Shown here: positions 26,009 to 35,175 of the stretch, one piece after another | How the letters are laid out: the number at the start of each line of letters is the position of its first letter | Position numbering within the stretch: position 1 is the stretch's first letter | Notes under the pieces: generated by a model | Told to the model about the DNA's origin: nothing | What the model saw: only the letters and a program-made list of their open reading frames with translations | Databases searched by the model: none | Program-made: the position numbers and the translations under genes | Source: Paraburkholderia panacisoli | Lineage (GTDB): Bacteria; Pseudomonadota; Gammaproteobacteria; Burkholderiales; Burkholderiaceae | Direction: 5' to 3' | NCBI RefSeq assembly: GCF_008369935.1 | Contig: NZ_VTUZ01000036.1 | Span: forward strand, 37,990 to 101,989 | DNA length: 64,000 nt

Positions 26009-26716
26009 TCAACGTTGAGCCGCCTTTCGGGACACCGGCTTCCGAACGATCCGCTTGGCGGCGAGGGGTTCATCTTCGGTTTTGGCAGATTTTGACCCGC
26101 CGGCTTGGTCCATTTCGGCCAACGCAGCCTTAAGAATGGCGAGAGCCCCCCAGACCTTGATCTCCCGAGCCTTTTCTGTGGAGAGGAAGCAGACGTCACG
26201 CAACACAACGGCCGACTCAATGCCAATAAACAGGCTGAGCGCTCCGATTAACTTCTCGTAACGCTTCGTACCAAGCTGAGTACGCAGCATACCGATTGCC
26301 GACTCAAGCACTTCCTTGCGTGCCCCTCTACGATGCGGGAGCAACTCGTCATCTGAGCTCTCATTGTTCAAGGAGAGCTTCAGCATTGTGCGATAAAGGT
26401 AATCGTGGTCGGTAATCGTGACGTCACTGGCCTCAACCACCGAGCGGAGACGATCTTCGACCGTTTGCTTGCTCTCGAGCGCCGCGTCAATACTTCGTTT
26501 CTCAACCTCCGTTGCCGCGTAGAGCGTGGCGTGCACAACTAGCGTCTCGACGGACGGAAAGTAGCGATACGCTGTCGTGCGACCCACTCTAGCGCTATCC
26601 GCCACCTCGGCAACGGTGAACGATTTCCCCTCACGTACAAATTGTGCGGCGCATTCGACTAGTGCCATATGCGTGCGCATTTTCTGATTGCTTCGCCCAC
26701 CAACAAGGTTCGACAT
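26009..26716 (-). CDS. TetR-family transcriptional regulator
   Basis: 235 residues. The N-terminal helix-turn-helix is FTVAEVADSARVGRTTAYRYFPS at about residues 33-55, followed by an all-helical ligand domain. The last 25 residues form an unusual basic tail rich in Lys and Arg. It is the only regulator gene intact between 24 and 45 kb. An operator-like repeat lies 57 bp upstream of its own start and the same repeat precedes seven other transcription units, so autorepression and control of the surrounding catabolic genes are inferred. Confidence 0.88.
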   Translation of the reverse strand: MSNLVGGRSNQKMRTHMALVECAAQFVREGKSFTVAEVADSARVGRTTAYRYFPSVETLVVHATLYAATEVEKRSIDAALESKQTVEDRLRSVVEASDVTITDHDYLYRTMLKLSLNNESSDDELLPHRRGARKEVLESAIGMLRTQLGTKRYEKLIGALSLFIGIESAVVLRDVCFLSTEKAREIKVWGALAILKAALAEMDQAGGSKSAKTEDEPLAAKRIVRKPVSRKAAQR

Positions 26717-26772
26717 GATTCTCCAATCGGGCGCGGCCCGCCGACAAGGACGTCCTGAACGTATATCTCCTC

Positions 26773-26792
26773 AATGGTACACCATTCCCATG
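26773..26792. promoter_or_regulatory. TetR-type operator, site 2 (tetR promoter)
   Basis: AATGGTA-N6-TCCCATG, two mismatches from the consensus at the outer positions, 57 bp upstream of the tetR start. Confidence 0.65.
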
Positions 26793-27040
26793 GCGAGACA
26801 GAACAACAGAATTGCGCCTCTCTGGAGCCGAACGTCGATGTAACAAAACTGTATGATTTCTTGCAACCTCCTCAGTAGTTTGCGCTCAGCGAATTCAGTT
26901 GGAATTCTTCTCGCCATCGCGCAAATCCGTCAAAACTTTCCCCGACAAAATCGAGGCCGCCTCGTTCTCGCGCCACTGCGGCGATTTCCGCCAGGACCGA
27001 CGGTATGTCCGACTGACAAGTCCGTCGCTGATCAACATTC

Positions 27041-27193
27041 TCAAGTGCGTTGAAAGGTAGTGGCCACAAAGCGCTGGTTGAACCGGTGGCTGAACTGACT
27101 GCCGCGCTGCAGGCGCAACCAACTCCAGGCGGGCTCGATCATCAGCCACCGGCATCGCCGGTAACCCGCTGGCGCCCGGCTTCCGTTACGCAT
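27041..27193 (-). pseudogene. IS110-family transposase C-terminal fragment, next to a possible HxlR remnant
   Basis: The frame contains AGYRRCRWLMIEPAWSWLRLQ, resembling the C-terminal helix region of IS110/IS1111 transposases. Directly leftward (26870-27040) scrambled frames show ISDGLVSRT and LDFVGESFDGFARWREE, faintly like an HxlR winged-helix regulator. Neither is functional. Confidence 0.45.
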
Positions 27194-27241
27194 CGATCAA
27201 GAACCGAAGCGCAGTTGCAACTTGAAGGACGCGAAAGCCCC

Positions 27242-28678
27242 TCAGTTGACTGTACGTGAGCCCGAGGACTTGCGTGCAAAACCCAGTAGCGCAGCTAGCA
27301 CTGCCATGAGGGCCGAGACACCTATAGCGGATTGGCCTACGTGACCAAACAATCGGAAAAATATCGCTACCAGCATCGCGCCAAGGATCTGACCCGTGGT
27401 ACGCGAAATCGCAATGAGTCCAGCCGCCGCACCACTCCTGTGCATTGGAGCGGAAGACAATAGCGCACGATTGTTCGGCGATTGGAAGAAGCCGAAGCCT
27501 ATACCGCAGACGCCCATCCGAATGGCAATAGCGGTCAACTCCATTCCAGGTGAAAGCCACAGAAGTGAGCTCAACCCAGTTGCCATCACGAGAAGGCCGC
27601 ACCCAATCAGCGCCTCGACCGACACGCGATCCGCGAGCCTGCCAGCAAGGGGGGCGGCAAGCGCCACGCCGGCAGGCCATGGCGTCATAAGCAAACCGAT
27701 TTGCACGAGATTAAAATGCAAACCGTCCTGAAGGTAGAAAGGAAGAGCAACCTGGGTCAGCGTCTGTGCGGTAAATGTGGACACTGACGTTAGCGCAGCC
27801 AAACGTACCAAGCGTATCCTGAGAAGGTCGATCGGTACAAGCGGTCGACTCTGAGACAAACAACGATTCACCAGCACTACCGCCGCAATGACGCCACCGA
27901 TCAAGACCGCGCCACCCCATAACCCGGAAGGATTTCGCGTGAGCAGATCGACCCCACTCAACAGCATCGCAAAAGCGATGATATTCAAAACAATGCTCAA
28001 TAGATCGAGCTGTCTATCTGCCTTCGGGCTCTCTGGCAATGTTCGCCAAGCCAAGGCTAATGCCACTGCGCCAACTGGAAGATTGATAGCGAATAGCCAT
28101 TGCCACGGACCCAGCGCAAGCATGACCGAGGCTATCGTAGGCCCTAATGCGCCAAACGCGGCAATGATTAAAGCGTTCGCACCGAGCGCCGCACCGAGGA
28201 GCCGCGGTGGATGCATAAAACGAGCGAGTGCACCATTCACACTCATAATGCCCGCGCCGCCGATACCCTGAATCGCCCGCGCGACGACCAGTTCAGTGAG
28301 GTCGTGTGACGTTACGCAACCCACGGAGGCTAGCGTAAAAATACACAGACCGCCGATAAAGACTCGACGATAGGTAATGATTTCCCCGAGCGCTGACATC
28401 GGCAACAGCGAGATCACAACACCCAGTTGAAACGCGCTTACGATCGCAATCGAATCGGCAGGCGAAGTCCCTAAATCACGCGCAATCGTCGGGAGCGCAA
28501 CGTTAGCAATTGAGCTGTCAAGTATGCTGACAATCAAGGCTAACCAAACCCCGGCTAGCGCAAGATAGCGCCGCGGGGTGGGAAGACCTTCGTGCCGACA
28601 ATCCTCCCCTGCGACACCCTCCCCTGGCGCAACCGTTCCAGCCGGATCATTTAACTCAGCAGAGTTATCTGTGTCCAT
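27242..28678 (-). CDS. MFS transporter of the DHA2 (EmrB/QacA) group
   Basis: 478 residues with about 14 hydrophobic segments. LALAGVWLALIVSILDSSIANVALP is the DHA2 opening, VARAIQGIGGAGIMSVNGAL is antiporter motif C-like, and LLMTPWPAGVALAAPLAGRLADR lies in the second half. Such proteins export drugs or toxic organics with protons. It is the last gene of the P450 operon, 3 bp after the ferredoxin stop, so it may remove a toxic substrate or intermediate. Confidence 0.88.
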   Translation of the reverse strand: MDTDNSAELNDPAGTVAPGEGVAGEDCRHEGLPTPRRYLALAGVWLALIVSILDSSIANVALPTIARDLGTSPADSIAIVSAFQLGVVISLLPMSALGEIITYRRVFIGGLCIFTLASVGCVTSHDLTELVVARAIQGIGGAGIMSVNGALARFMHPPRLLGAALGANALIIAAFGALGPTIASVMLALGPWQWLFAINLPVGAVALALAWRTLPESPKADRQLDLLSIVLNIIAFAMLLSGVDLLTRNPSGLWGGAVLIGGVIAAVVLVNRCLSQSRPLVPIDLLRIRLVRLAALTSVSTFTAQTLTQVALPFYLQDGLHFNLVQIGLLMTPWPAGVALAAPLAGRLADRVSVEALIGCGLLVMATGLSSLLWLSPGMELTAIAIRMGVCGIGFGFFQSPNNRALLSSAPMHRSGAAAGLIAISRTTGQILGAMLVAIFFRLFGHVGQSAIGVSALMAVLAALLGFARKSSGSRTVN

Positions 28679-28681
28679 TGG

Positions 28682-29002
28682 TCAATGTTGGCTCTCAGGA
28701 ATGGCCACGACCAGACCGTCCAACGCCTCAACAACATGCAATTGGCAAGAAAGCCGGGAATTCGGCAGAACAACTTGTGCGAAATCCAGCATGCTGGCTT
28801 CCATGTCGCCCACCTTGTTTACCCTGTCTTGCCAGGACTCGTCAACATAGACATGGCACGTTGCGCATGCACATGCACCACCGCAATCCGCATCGATTCC
28901 AGGTATCCCGTTCTTGATGGCGGTCTGCATCACGCTGTCGCCATTTCGAGCATCCACGGTTCGATACGCACCATCAGCCGTAATAAAAGTGATCTGGGGC
29001 AT
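28682..29002 (-). CDS. Putidaredoxin-type [2Fe-2S] ferredoxin
   Basis: 106 residues. Cluster ligands are C40, C46, C49 (CGGACACATCHVYV) and C86 (LSCQL), the spacing of putidaredoxin/adrenodoxin ferredoxins. An additional cysteine at position 44, inside the ligand loop, is unusual. It passes electrons one at a time from the reductase encoded upstream to the P450. Confidence 0.92.
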   Translation of the reverse strand: MPQITFITADGAYRTVDARNGDSVMQTAIKNGIPGIDADCGGACACATCHVYVDESWQDRVNKVGDMEASMLDFAQVVLPNSRLSCQLHVVEALDGLVVAIPESQH

Positions 29003-29015
29003 AGACTCTTCGCGA

Positions 29016-30263
29016 TCAGATCGCGACCTCCTTCATTGAAATATTTCGATTGCGCAGACGCTCGATGTTGATTTCGGTCCTGGCACCGATGAGTTGACGA
29101 CCCATCATGAATTCAGGCACCGCGTTTACGGCTTCAACCGCTTGTATCCGTTGATCGGCGCTGACGTGAAAGACCGCAAACCTGTCTTCGTCGGGGTCTC
29201 CCCGAATTACTATCTCGGCAACGTCCATGGGCAAACCGGCAATCTGCAACTTCACATCGAACTGATCTGACCAGAACCAAGGAGTCTCGGGTTTTGGTGC
29301 CGGCAAGTTGCAGATAGATGCCGCCGCCTGCTTCGCCTGTTCAAGCGCGTTTGGCACACTCTCGAGACGCACCGTTCGGTTGTACAGTGGAAGCGGTCTA
29401 CGCGTGCAATCTCCAATTGCGAAGATGTTCGGATCGTCTGTGCGCGCTGAGAGATCGACGAGCACGCCGTCGTCGCATCGCAATCCAGCATGACGCGCCA
29501 ATTGCTCATTTGGAACCGCACCAACTCCTACGAGGACCAGATCGGCCGGCAATTGCTCGCCGTCGTCCAAGCACACGCTTGCCGCCCCATCCAGCAGCTG
29601 CACGGATGTCACTGACCGGCCCAAGCGAAAAGTAACGCCGCGTTGACTGTGATAGCGAAGAAAGAAACTCGAGAGTTGCGAGCAAGCAACCCGAGCCAAA
29701 GGACGCGCCTCCCTCTCAACTACCACGACTTCGGCGCCAAGAGCACGCGCCGATGCAGCTACCTCCAAACCCACATACCCGCCACCAACAATCACCACTC
29801 GCGCGCCGGGCTTAAGTGCGAGCTTCAGTTTTTCCGCGTCGGCCGCAGTGCGTAGTTCAAGCACAACCGGCAGCGATGTTCCTTCGAAAGGCGCAGTACG
29901 GGCTCGGGCTCCAGTGGCCAGGATGAGATTGTCGTAATTCACTGTTTTGCCATCCGCCATACACACTAGCCGAGCCGAGCGATCGATGGCGTCGACACGC
30001 GTGTTGAGGTATAGCTGTATGCGGTTCTCAAGATAGAACTCCGCGGGTCTCAACCGAAGACCTTCTTCGTTTGCTTCGCCTTTCAGCCATGCCTTGGAGA
30101 GAGGTGGTCGCTGATACGGCTCCAGCGGCTCCTCCCCAATCAAGGTGATTGATCCGGCAAAACCATTCTGGCGTAGAAACGCTGCGACCGATCCTCCAGC
30201 ATGGCCTGCGCCAATAATCACCGTGCCAGGTGAGCGCAATGAGTTGATGCTTGTCTTCAACAT
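29016..30263 (-). CDS. FAD-dependent ferredoxin reductase (putidaredoxin reductase type)
   Basis: 415 residues. FAD motif VIIGAGHAGGSVAAFL, NAD motif VVIVGGGYVGLEVAASARALG, the ATGAR segment and the second FAD motif NIFAIGDCTRRPL are intact, followed by the ferredoxin-reductase C-terminal domain (WFWSDQFDVKLQIAG). It oxidises NADH to reduce the ferredoxin. It lies 12 bp after the P450 stop and 13 bp before the ferredoxin start. Confidence 0.92.
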   Translation of the reverse strand: MLKTSINSLRSPGTVIIGAGHAGGSVAAFLRQNGFAGSITLIGEEPLEPYQRPPLSKAWLKGEANEEGLRLRPAEFYLENRIQLYLNTRVDAIDRSARLVCMADGKTVNYDNLILATGARARTAPFEGTSLPVVLELRTAADAEKLKLALKPGARVVIVGGGYVGLEVAASARALGAEVVVVEREARPLARVACSQLSSFFLRYHSQRGVTFRLGRSVTSVQLLDGAASVCLDDGEQLPADLVLVGVGAVPNEQLARHAGLRCDDGVLVDLSARTDDPNIFAIGDCTRRPLPLYNRTVRLESVPNALEQAKQAAASICNLPAPKPETPWFWSDQFDVKLQIAGLPMDVAEIVIRGDPDEDRFAVFHVSADQRIQAVEAVNAVPEFMMGRQLIGARTEINIERLRNRNISMKEVAI

Positions 30264-30275
30264 GGCGTTCTCTCT

Positions 30276-31502
30276 TCAAGAGACGTTGACTGACTCACCC
30301 CATTGCAACGGCAACTCAACCAGACCGAGCGTTACACCCGTGTGGTAGGAGAGCGATGCTCCAGGCCTTACCCGCAGCTCCGGCAATCGGGGGAGCAGTT
30401 CTTCAAGCATGATGCGCAGTTCCAACCGGGCAAGAGGGGCGCCAACGCACATGTGCGGTCCGGAACCAAACGCGCAATGCTGCCGTCGGTTTGGGCGATC
30501 AAAATCAACTTCAAGCGCCTGAGGGAATATCTCTTCGTCCAAGCCTGCGGCAGAGATAAGGCAAAGCACCATGTCGCCTTGACGAAGCTCCACACCGGCG
30601 TACGTTGCGTCACGCGTGACTTCACGACCAATGCTTATGATGCTGAAACGGCGGAGCAATTCCTCGACGGCGTCAGGGATTTTGTCGGGGTTATTCAGCA
30701 GCTTCTGACGCTGATCCTCATGCTCGGCCAGATAACGCATGATGTGCGTCATCTGAGCAGCCACCGTGTCGAGTCCTCCATTGAAGAGCGTAATGATGAT
30801 CGACAGCATCTCCTCGCGACTAAGCGGTCTTCCGTCGACTCGCGTCTTCAGCAGCGAAGGCATGATGTGACCACCGCTTTTGTCCGGATCTACCAATTGC
30901 TCATCGAGCCAACCACTGAGATAGTCAATCGACTTCTCATGCGCGTCGTTAGATTCCTGCTGAGAGGCGCCATGAAAATAGCTCTGCACCCAGCCGATCA
31001 TTTCGTCGCGTCGTTCAAGCGGCAGACCGCACATTCGCATGAAAATCTCAACCGGCATACGCATGGCGAAGTCGCGTACAAACTCAGCTTCGTTGCGCGT
31101 GGCCAACTCGTTCGCCAACCCGCGGGCAGTGGCGCGAATTGCTGGAGTGAGTTCGTCCAGGATCCGATGACCGAAAAGTTCCACGACACTAATCCGATAC
31201 CTGCCGTGCTCAGGAGGGTCCATGTGGTGCGGAATCGACGGAACCGTACGCTCCAAACGAGGTACCCGAATATTTCGGCTGGAGAAAAGTTCGAAATTGC
31301 GCAGGATGTCGATGACAGTCTCACGCTTCGCGGCACACCAATGGCCCCCGAGTTCCGGCGAATAGAAAAAGCCCGGACCGGTTCCCAAGTCGTGTAACAC
31401 GGTCCACGGATCGGCAACCATCGCTTCCCCAGTCCGATAGTTAAAGGACACGACCCGGTCCGCCGGAACATCATTCAACCTTCCATGCACTGGACAACCC
31501 AT
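30276..31502 (-). CDS. Cytochrome P450, CYP101 (P450cam)-like
   Basis: 408 residues from the ATG at 31502, which has AGGAG six bases upstream; the in-frame ATG at 31544 lacks one. The I-helix reads FNGGLDTVAA with D245-T246 as in P450cam, ExxR is E281-R284, and the heme cysteine is C352 in FGSGPHMCVGAPLARLE. Length, the GGLDTV motif and the class I partners encoded next to it place it near CYP101-type hydroxylases of monoterpenoid or other small ring compounds. An operator-like repeat lies 58 bp upstream. Confidence 0.9.
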   Translation of the reverse strand: MGCPVHGRLNDVPADRVVSFNYRTGEAMVADPWTVLHDLGTGPGFFYSPELGGHWCAAKRETVIDILRNFELFSSRNIRVPRLERTVPSIPHHMDPPEHGRYRISVVELFGHRILDELTPAIRATARGLANELATRNEAEFVRDFAMRMPVEIFMRMCGLPLERRDEMIGWVQSYFHGASQQESNDAHEKSIDYLSGWLDEQLVDPDKSGGHIMPSLLKTRVDGRPLSREEMLSIIITLFNGGLDTVAAQMTHIMRYLAEHEDQRQKLLNNPDKIPDAVEELLRRFSIISIGREVTRDATYAGVELRQGDMVLCLISAAGLDEEIFPQALEVDFDRPNRRQHCAFGSGPHMCVGAPLARLELRIMLEELLPRLPELRVRPGASLSYHTGVTLGLVELPLQWGESVNVS

Positions 31503-31560
31503 TTTCGCTCCTGTCTGTCGTGCCCCTGGACCCAACGCCTTCATCGGGATAAATTTTCAT

Positions 31561-31580
31561 AATGGGACTGTTGTACCATT
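31561..31580. promoter_or_regulatory. TetR-type operator, site 3 (P450 operon)
   Basis: AATGGGA-N6-TACCATT, the reverse-strand reading of AATGGTA-N6-TCCCATT, upstream of the leftward P450 gene. Together with site 4 it brackets the 240 bp between divergent transcripts. Confidence 0.7.
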
Positions 31581-31742
31581 TAGAAAAAGCGCTTGTCAAG
31601 CACGGAACGAGGCTTCGTGGTGGTCATCGTCGATGTGTTCGCGCCTGGACGGTAGTAGCCGCCGACCTCCAGGCTTTTGAGGCATTGCACTCTGACGAGC
31701 TATTTGCTGCTACTCACCATGAAATCGACACTCACACACTTT

Positions 31743-31762
31743 TATGGTACCATAGTCCCATA
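31743..31762. promoter_or_regulatory. TetR-type operator, site 4 (rightward SDR)
   Basis: TATGGTA-N6-TCCCATA, an exact match to the consensus, about 180 bp upstream of the rightward SDR gene. Confidence 0.7.
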
Positions 31763-31777
31763 AAGGAAATTCGCACC

Positions 31778-31825
31778 ATGAAGGAGATGTCCAATCCAAC
31801 AGTCGCTTACTTTGGTGGAAGCTGA
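31778..31825 (+). CDS. Possible 15-residue leader peptide
   Basis: ATG at 31778 with AAGGA about 10 bases upstream opens a 15-codon frame ending TGA, between operator site 4 and the SDR gene. A 6-bp GCCAGC/GCTGGC hairpin with 6-nt loop (31829-31846) follows immediately. The arrangement resembles a leader with attenuator or the stub of a lost gene; no amino-acid bias points to a particular signal. Confidence 0.25.
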   Translation: MKEMSNPTVAYFGGS

Positions 31826-31828
31826 CTC

Positions 31829-31846
31829 GCCAGCCTCTACGCTGGC
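31829..31846 (+). promoter_or_regulatory. Short stem-loop before the SDR gene
   Basis: GCCAGC and GCTGGC pair around a 6-nt loop 3 bp after the short leader frame. No U-tract follows, so it is not a standard terminator. Confidence 0.3.
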
Positions 31847-31945
31847 AAGGCGAGACGACGAGATGTGAGGGGCGACTGACTATGAGTTCCAGTGGTCCTG
31901 TTGCTCGCCGTTGCGTGGAGATAAATCAACGTTCTTTTCTTGGCC

Positions 31946-32812
31946 ATGGCAATGACCCTACAATCGAAAACCCTGTTTATCACTGGTGCAAGTCGCGGTA
32001 TTGGTCTCGCAATCGCCCTCCGAGCAGCGCGAGACGGCGCCAACATCGTTATCGCCGCCAAAACTGCCGAGTCACACCCAAACCTGCCTGGGACGATTTA
32101 TACCGCCGCGGAAGAAGTCGAGCGCGCCGGCGGTACGGCTCTTCCGCTTGTCGTCGACGTCCGTGATGAAGGGAGCGTTGTCCGGGCATTTGACGAGGCC
32201 GTACTGCGTTTTGGTGGTATCGATATATTGGTAAACAATGCAAGCGCCCTTTCGCTCACCGACACGCCGTCGACGGATATGAAGCGGTATGACCTGATGC
32301 AGCAGATCAACGTCCGAGGCACTTATCTCTGCACTCGAACGGCACTACCTTGTTTAAGCCGCGCAGCGAATCCACATGTATTGAACCTCTCTCCTCCACT
32401 CGACCTCGATCCGAAGTGGTTCGGTCCGCATGTTGCCTACAGTATTGCGAAATTCGGCATGAGTCTTTGCACATTAGGGCAAGCACGCGAATTCAAGTCA
32501 CTAGGCATCGCCGTCAATTCGCTCTGGCCCGTTACCACTATCGACACAGCTGCAGTCCGTAACAAACTCGGCGATATGGCCAACTCCAGTCGGGATCCCG
32601 AGATCATGGCGGATGCGGCATACGCAATTCTGACAAAGCAGGCAACGGAAGTGACAGGCAACTTCTTTTTGGATGAACAAGTACTGCGCGAGGAGGGAGT
32701 TACAGATTTCTCATCTTACGCACGGCATCCGCTCGCACCATTGACCGCAGACTACTTTGTCAGCGACCAGATCCTCGACAGTTTGCCGACTGAGCTAGTC
32801 CGCCTGCCATAG
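31946..32812 (+). CDS. Short-chain dehydrogenase (HSDL2-like, without SCP2 domain)
   Basis: About 288 residues; ATG 31946 or 31952 are equivalent choices (an in-frame TTG lies at 31940). SKTLFITGASRGIGLAIALRAA, IVIAAKTAESHPNLPGTIY with the long post-Rossmann insert of HSDL2 proteins, NNASAL, catalytic NLSPPL and YSIAKFGM are visible. HSDL2-type enzymes act on fatty-acyl or steroid-like alcohols. It is the only rightward gene in the 31.9-34 kb stretch and has its own operator site. Confidence 0.85.
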   Translation: MAMTLQSKTLFITGASRGIGLAIALRAARDGANIVIAAKTAESHPNLPGTIYTAAEEVERAGGTALPLVVDVRDEGSVVRAFDEAVLRFGGIDILVNNASALSLTDTPSTDMKRYDLMQQINVRGTYLCTRTALPCLSRAANPHVLNLSPPLDLDPKWFGPHVAYSIAKFGMSLCTLGQAREFKSLGIAVNSLWPVTTIDTAAVRNKLGDMANSSRDPEIMADAAYAILTKQATEVTGNFFLDEQVLREEGVTDFSSYARHPLAPLTADYFVSDQILDSLPTELVRLP

Positions 32813-33339
32813 TGACACGAGTCGTAGCGTCGCATGTTCCCCACCAGGGCTCTGCATCGCAACATTCGCGCCGCAAAGCCCTGGTACTCTCTCCCGTATC
32901 TCGCTACGATGTGCGAGGCCGACTACGGCGCCGCATTTGCGGCGGCTGCGACACGTGGCATCCTCTTCGGAACGTCGAGGCCCTCACAAACTGGATAGAT
33001 CACCCTCTGAGATGTAAAGGAGCGCGAAAGTGGTCCGCTTCGCGAAGGAGGTGTGACCACCTCGCAAAATCCGCGCTATCCCCTCCTGGCAAAGGAGGCC
33101 AATCTCTACCGCGGACTCGCCCACGATCATCGACTTCACGATACCTCCCCTGCTAGTGGGCCACTCCGGCCGACGCTAACGCCCCCACCACCCCGCTGAT
33201 GTCTGTAGTGGTCAAGTCCATATCTCCGCCTGGTGTACAGGGCCGTGTAGCCACGGACAATCCGAAGCGGACTATTCAGGGGGGCCTCCCTCCTCTCGAA
33301 GGACCACCCGCACTGTTACCTCAGATGGCACCGCCCCCT
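32813..33339. other. Intergenic region without recognised gene
   Basis: The plus strand holds a 54-codon frame (32834-32998) with no family resemblance, then several short GC-rich inverted repeats, including GAGGTG/CACCTC near 33045-33057. Stops in all frames and low-complexity purine/pyrimidine runs suggest decayed sequence between two convergent SDR genes. Confidence 0.4.
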
Positions 33340-34197
33340 CTAAATTTCGAGGGCGTGCCACTTCTCACGACGATCAGCCGAGAACTGGTGATCTACAGCT
33401 GCAAGGTAACCGCCGTCCACCAACAGATCGATACCCGTCATCAAACTAGCTGCCGGAGAAGCTACGAATCGAATGACCTCGGCAATCTCTGACGCCGATC
33501 CGAGCCTTCCAAGTGGCGAATCGTTACCACGATGATCAAGACCCGCCTGTCTTTGGGCCCCCATCGCCGTGTCACCGAGTACACCCGGAGATACTGAAAG
33601 CAATCGGCCCTGCCGCTGGCCCCAAGCATAAGCTCGACGCTGCACCTGCAGAATTGTTCCACGCTTGGAAAATGCATAGGCCAAGCGATGTTTCGGCGTC
33701 GTGGGAGCCTCGGCTTCGACGACTCGTGCCAAGTCGGCCGGCCGCTGTGTGGGCTCCAACAATAAGGAGTCGAAGCGATGCCCAAGCGTTCTGTGACCCG
33801 CCATTGAGGCCACACAAACCCCCACCACTCCGGGTTTTACCAGGGGTTCGAAGGCGCCCAGTATATTGATAGTTCCATATAGATTCACTGCATAAATGAT
33901 CTCAGGGGGCGTAGGTGGCGCGACGCCAGCGGCATGAATCAGGACCGCAAATCCGCCCATACCGTTTGCGGCCTCCGCCAGGGCACTCGCATCCGCCTGA
34001 CGCGTGATGTCCGCGGGCATCGCAACAGCATTCACTCCTTCGGCTTGGAGCATACTAACTGTCGAATTGACCGCATCCGGCCGAAGATCCGAAATTAGAA
34101 TTCGGTGATCGCGAAACCGCCGCGCGCAGGAGAGTCCAATATGACCGGCACCGCCGGTGATGACCGCAAGGGGCAATGTACTGCTATCGTCTGTCAT
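33340..34197 (-). CDS. Short-chain dehydrogenase/reductase
   Basis: 285 residues. VITGGAGHIGLSCARRF is the cofactor motif, AAGVAPPTPPE the NAG-like loop, ASMAGH holds the serine and YAFSKRGTI the YxxxK pair; MTGIDLLVDGGYLAA ends the core. The N-terminal GGxGHIG variant and the acid residue ISDLRPD after the second strand suggest NAD. Its place in the pathway is unknown; no operator lies directly upstream, but site 8 at 35.2 kb points this way. Confidence 0.82.
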   Translation of the reverse strand: MTDDSSTLPLAVITGGAGHIGLSCARRFRDHRILISDLRPDAVNSTVSMLQAEGVNAVAMPADITRQADASALAEAANGMGGFAVLIHAAGVAPPTPPEIIYAVNLYGTINILGAFEPLVKPGVVGVCVASMAGHRTLGHRFDSLLLEPTQRPADLARVVEAEAPTTPKHRLAYAFSKRGTILQVQRRAYAWGQRQGRLLSVSPGVLGDTAMGAQRQAGLDHRGNDSPLGRLGSASEIAEVIRFVASPAASLMTGIDLLVDGGYLAAVDHQFSADRREKWHALEI

Positions 34198-34523
34198 GGT
34201 TCGATCTCGTCAAAAATTCGAGGCCCCAGTTAAGTAATATGTGTTGCGCTGGCGGGATCGCAGCAATGCAGTTCGAACCCTTAGGATTTGTCAGCGACAT
34301 GTAGCGTGATCGCCTCATCGACTGCAAACATGCGAATGGTCCCCTGGCAAGAAAGCGGCTAGAATCTTCCCGTAGGCGAAGCCCTTGCTCCCCATTGAGC
34401 ATCTAGCCGAGAAACTCATCGAGTTCCCGCTCGCTAGCAAGCCAAAGCTTCGTAATGACATCGAAATCGGGGAATAATTATGTCAAGACACGATCATCAT
34501 CGATATCAATCGCGCAAATGAGA
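34198..34523. other. Intergenic region, nothing recognised
   Basis: No coding frame longer than about 70 codons, no repeat and no RNA gene is seen here. It separates the SDR gene from a small conserved-looking ORF. Confidence 0.4.
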
Positions 34524-34775
34524 TTATCCCTTGGGTAATTCAACATTCATATAGAAGCGCATGGCAGGACGCCGCCCGTCTGGTGGAAAGACTCGCCATG
34601 CACCATCCTCGTGTTTGAAAAAGACGATGGAGAAGGCCTTACTTGAGGAGCGAGCCTCAACTCGAACAGAGCGGCTGTGACCTATCCCGCTCCATTTGAA
34701 TCGGGTTACCCGGACGGGTGCAGTTGCAAACCACTTCTCAACAACTGACCGCAAACAGATTTCTGCGCTTTTCAT
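34524..34775 (-). CDS. Small protein of unknown function
   Basis: 83 residues with a strong ribosome binding site (AAGGAG, six bases before the ATG at 34775). The sequence is basic, with alternating strands (RVTRFKWSGIG, SVRVEARSSSKAFSIVFFKHE) suggesting a small beta-rich, non-secreted protein. I do not recognise a family. It may be the first intact gene read from operator site 8. Confidence 0.5.
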   Translation of the reverse strand: MKSAEICLRSVVEKWFATAPVRVTRFKWSGIGHSRSVRVEARSSSKAFSIVFFKHEDGAWRVFPPDGRRPAMRFYMNVELPKG

Positions 34776-34827
34776 CGACGTCTCCTTCCAGGCTGCAGCG
34801 AACCGGCCGCCACTGCCTTCGGCTCAA

Positions 34828-35130
34828 CTACGCCTTAACGAAATGTGCCCGTAGAGAGCACAAGTTCACCAACGAGCAAAAGAGTTTGTCTCTTGCTTCA
34901 AAACCCTCGAGCAATCCCACGTGAACATCGCTTAATCCGAAGTCAAGTTGCAGTGGGGTGACCATCAACGCGATGATCTGCCCGTCCATGAGAGACAAGG
35001 CATACAAAAACCGCAGCAGTAAAAAATGCGCACCAGCTGCCGCAAGCGCTGCGCTTAGCGCCCTGATCGGTGACAGACGGTATGAGACGTCCTTTGAATG
35101 GGTGTCCGCTACCAGGTAGGGTTCGTCTGG
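34828..35130 (-). pseudogene. MFS transporter, N-terminal fragment
   Basis: Leftward from about 35130, the frame reads VADTHSKDVSYRLSPIRALS, then FLLLRFLYALSLMDGQII and MVTPLQLDFGLSDVHVGLLEGF. This is the cytoplasmic N-terminus, first helix and motif A approach of a spinster-like MFS carrier, similar in kind to the intact gene at 40813. After about 35 residues of the membrane part the sequence is lost and the frame stops at 34828. No start codon is intact after an in-frame TGA. Confidence 0.65.
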
Positions 35131-35175
35131 TTGCCTTCTTCAATCTACGGTCTTGCGATAGGTGCCGTGTGTCGT

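Noticed and set aside
33860..33890. Possible further operator (TTCCATA with AT-rich left flank)
   Set aside because: The left arm does not match at the required 6-bp spacing and the site is inside an SDR coding region.
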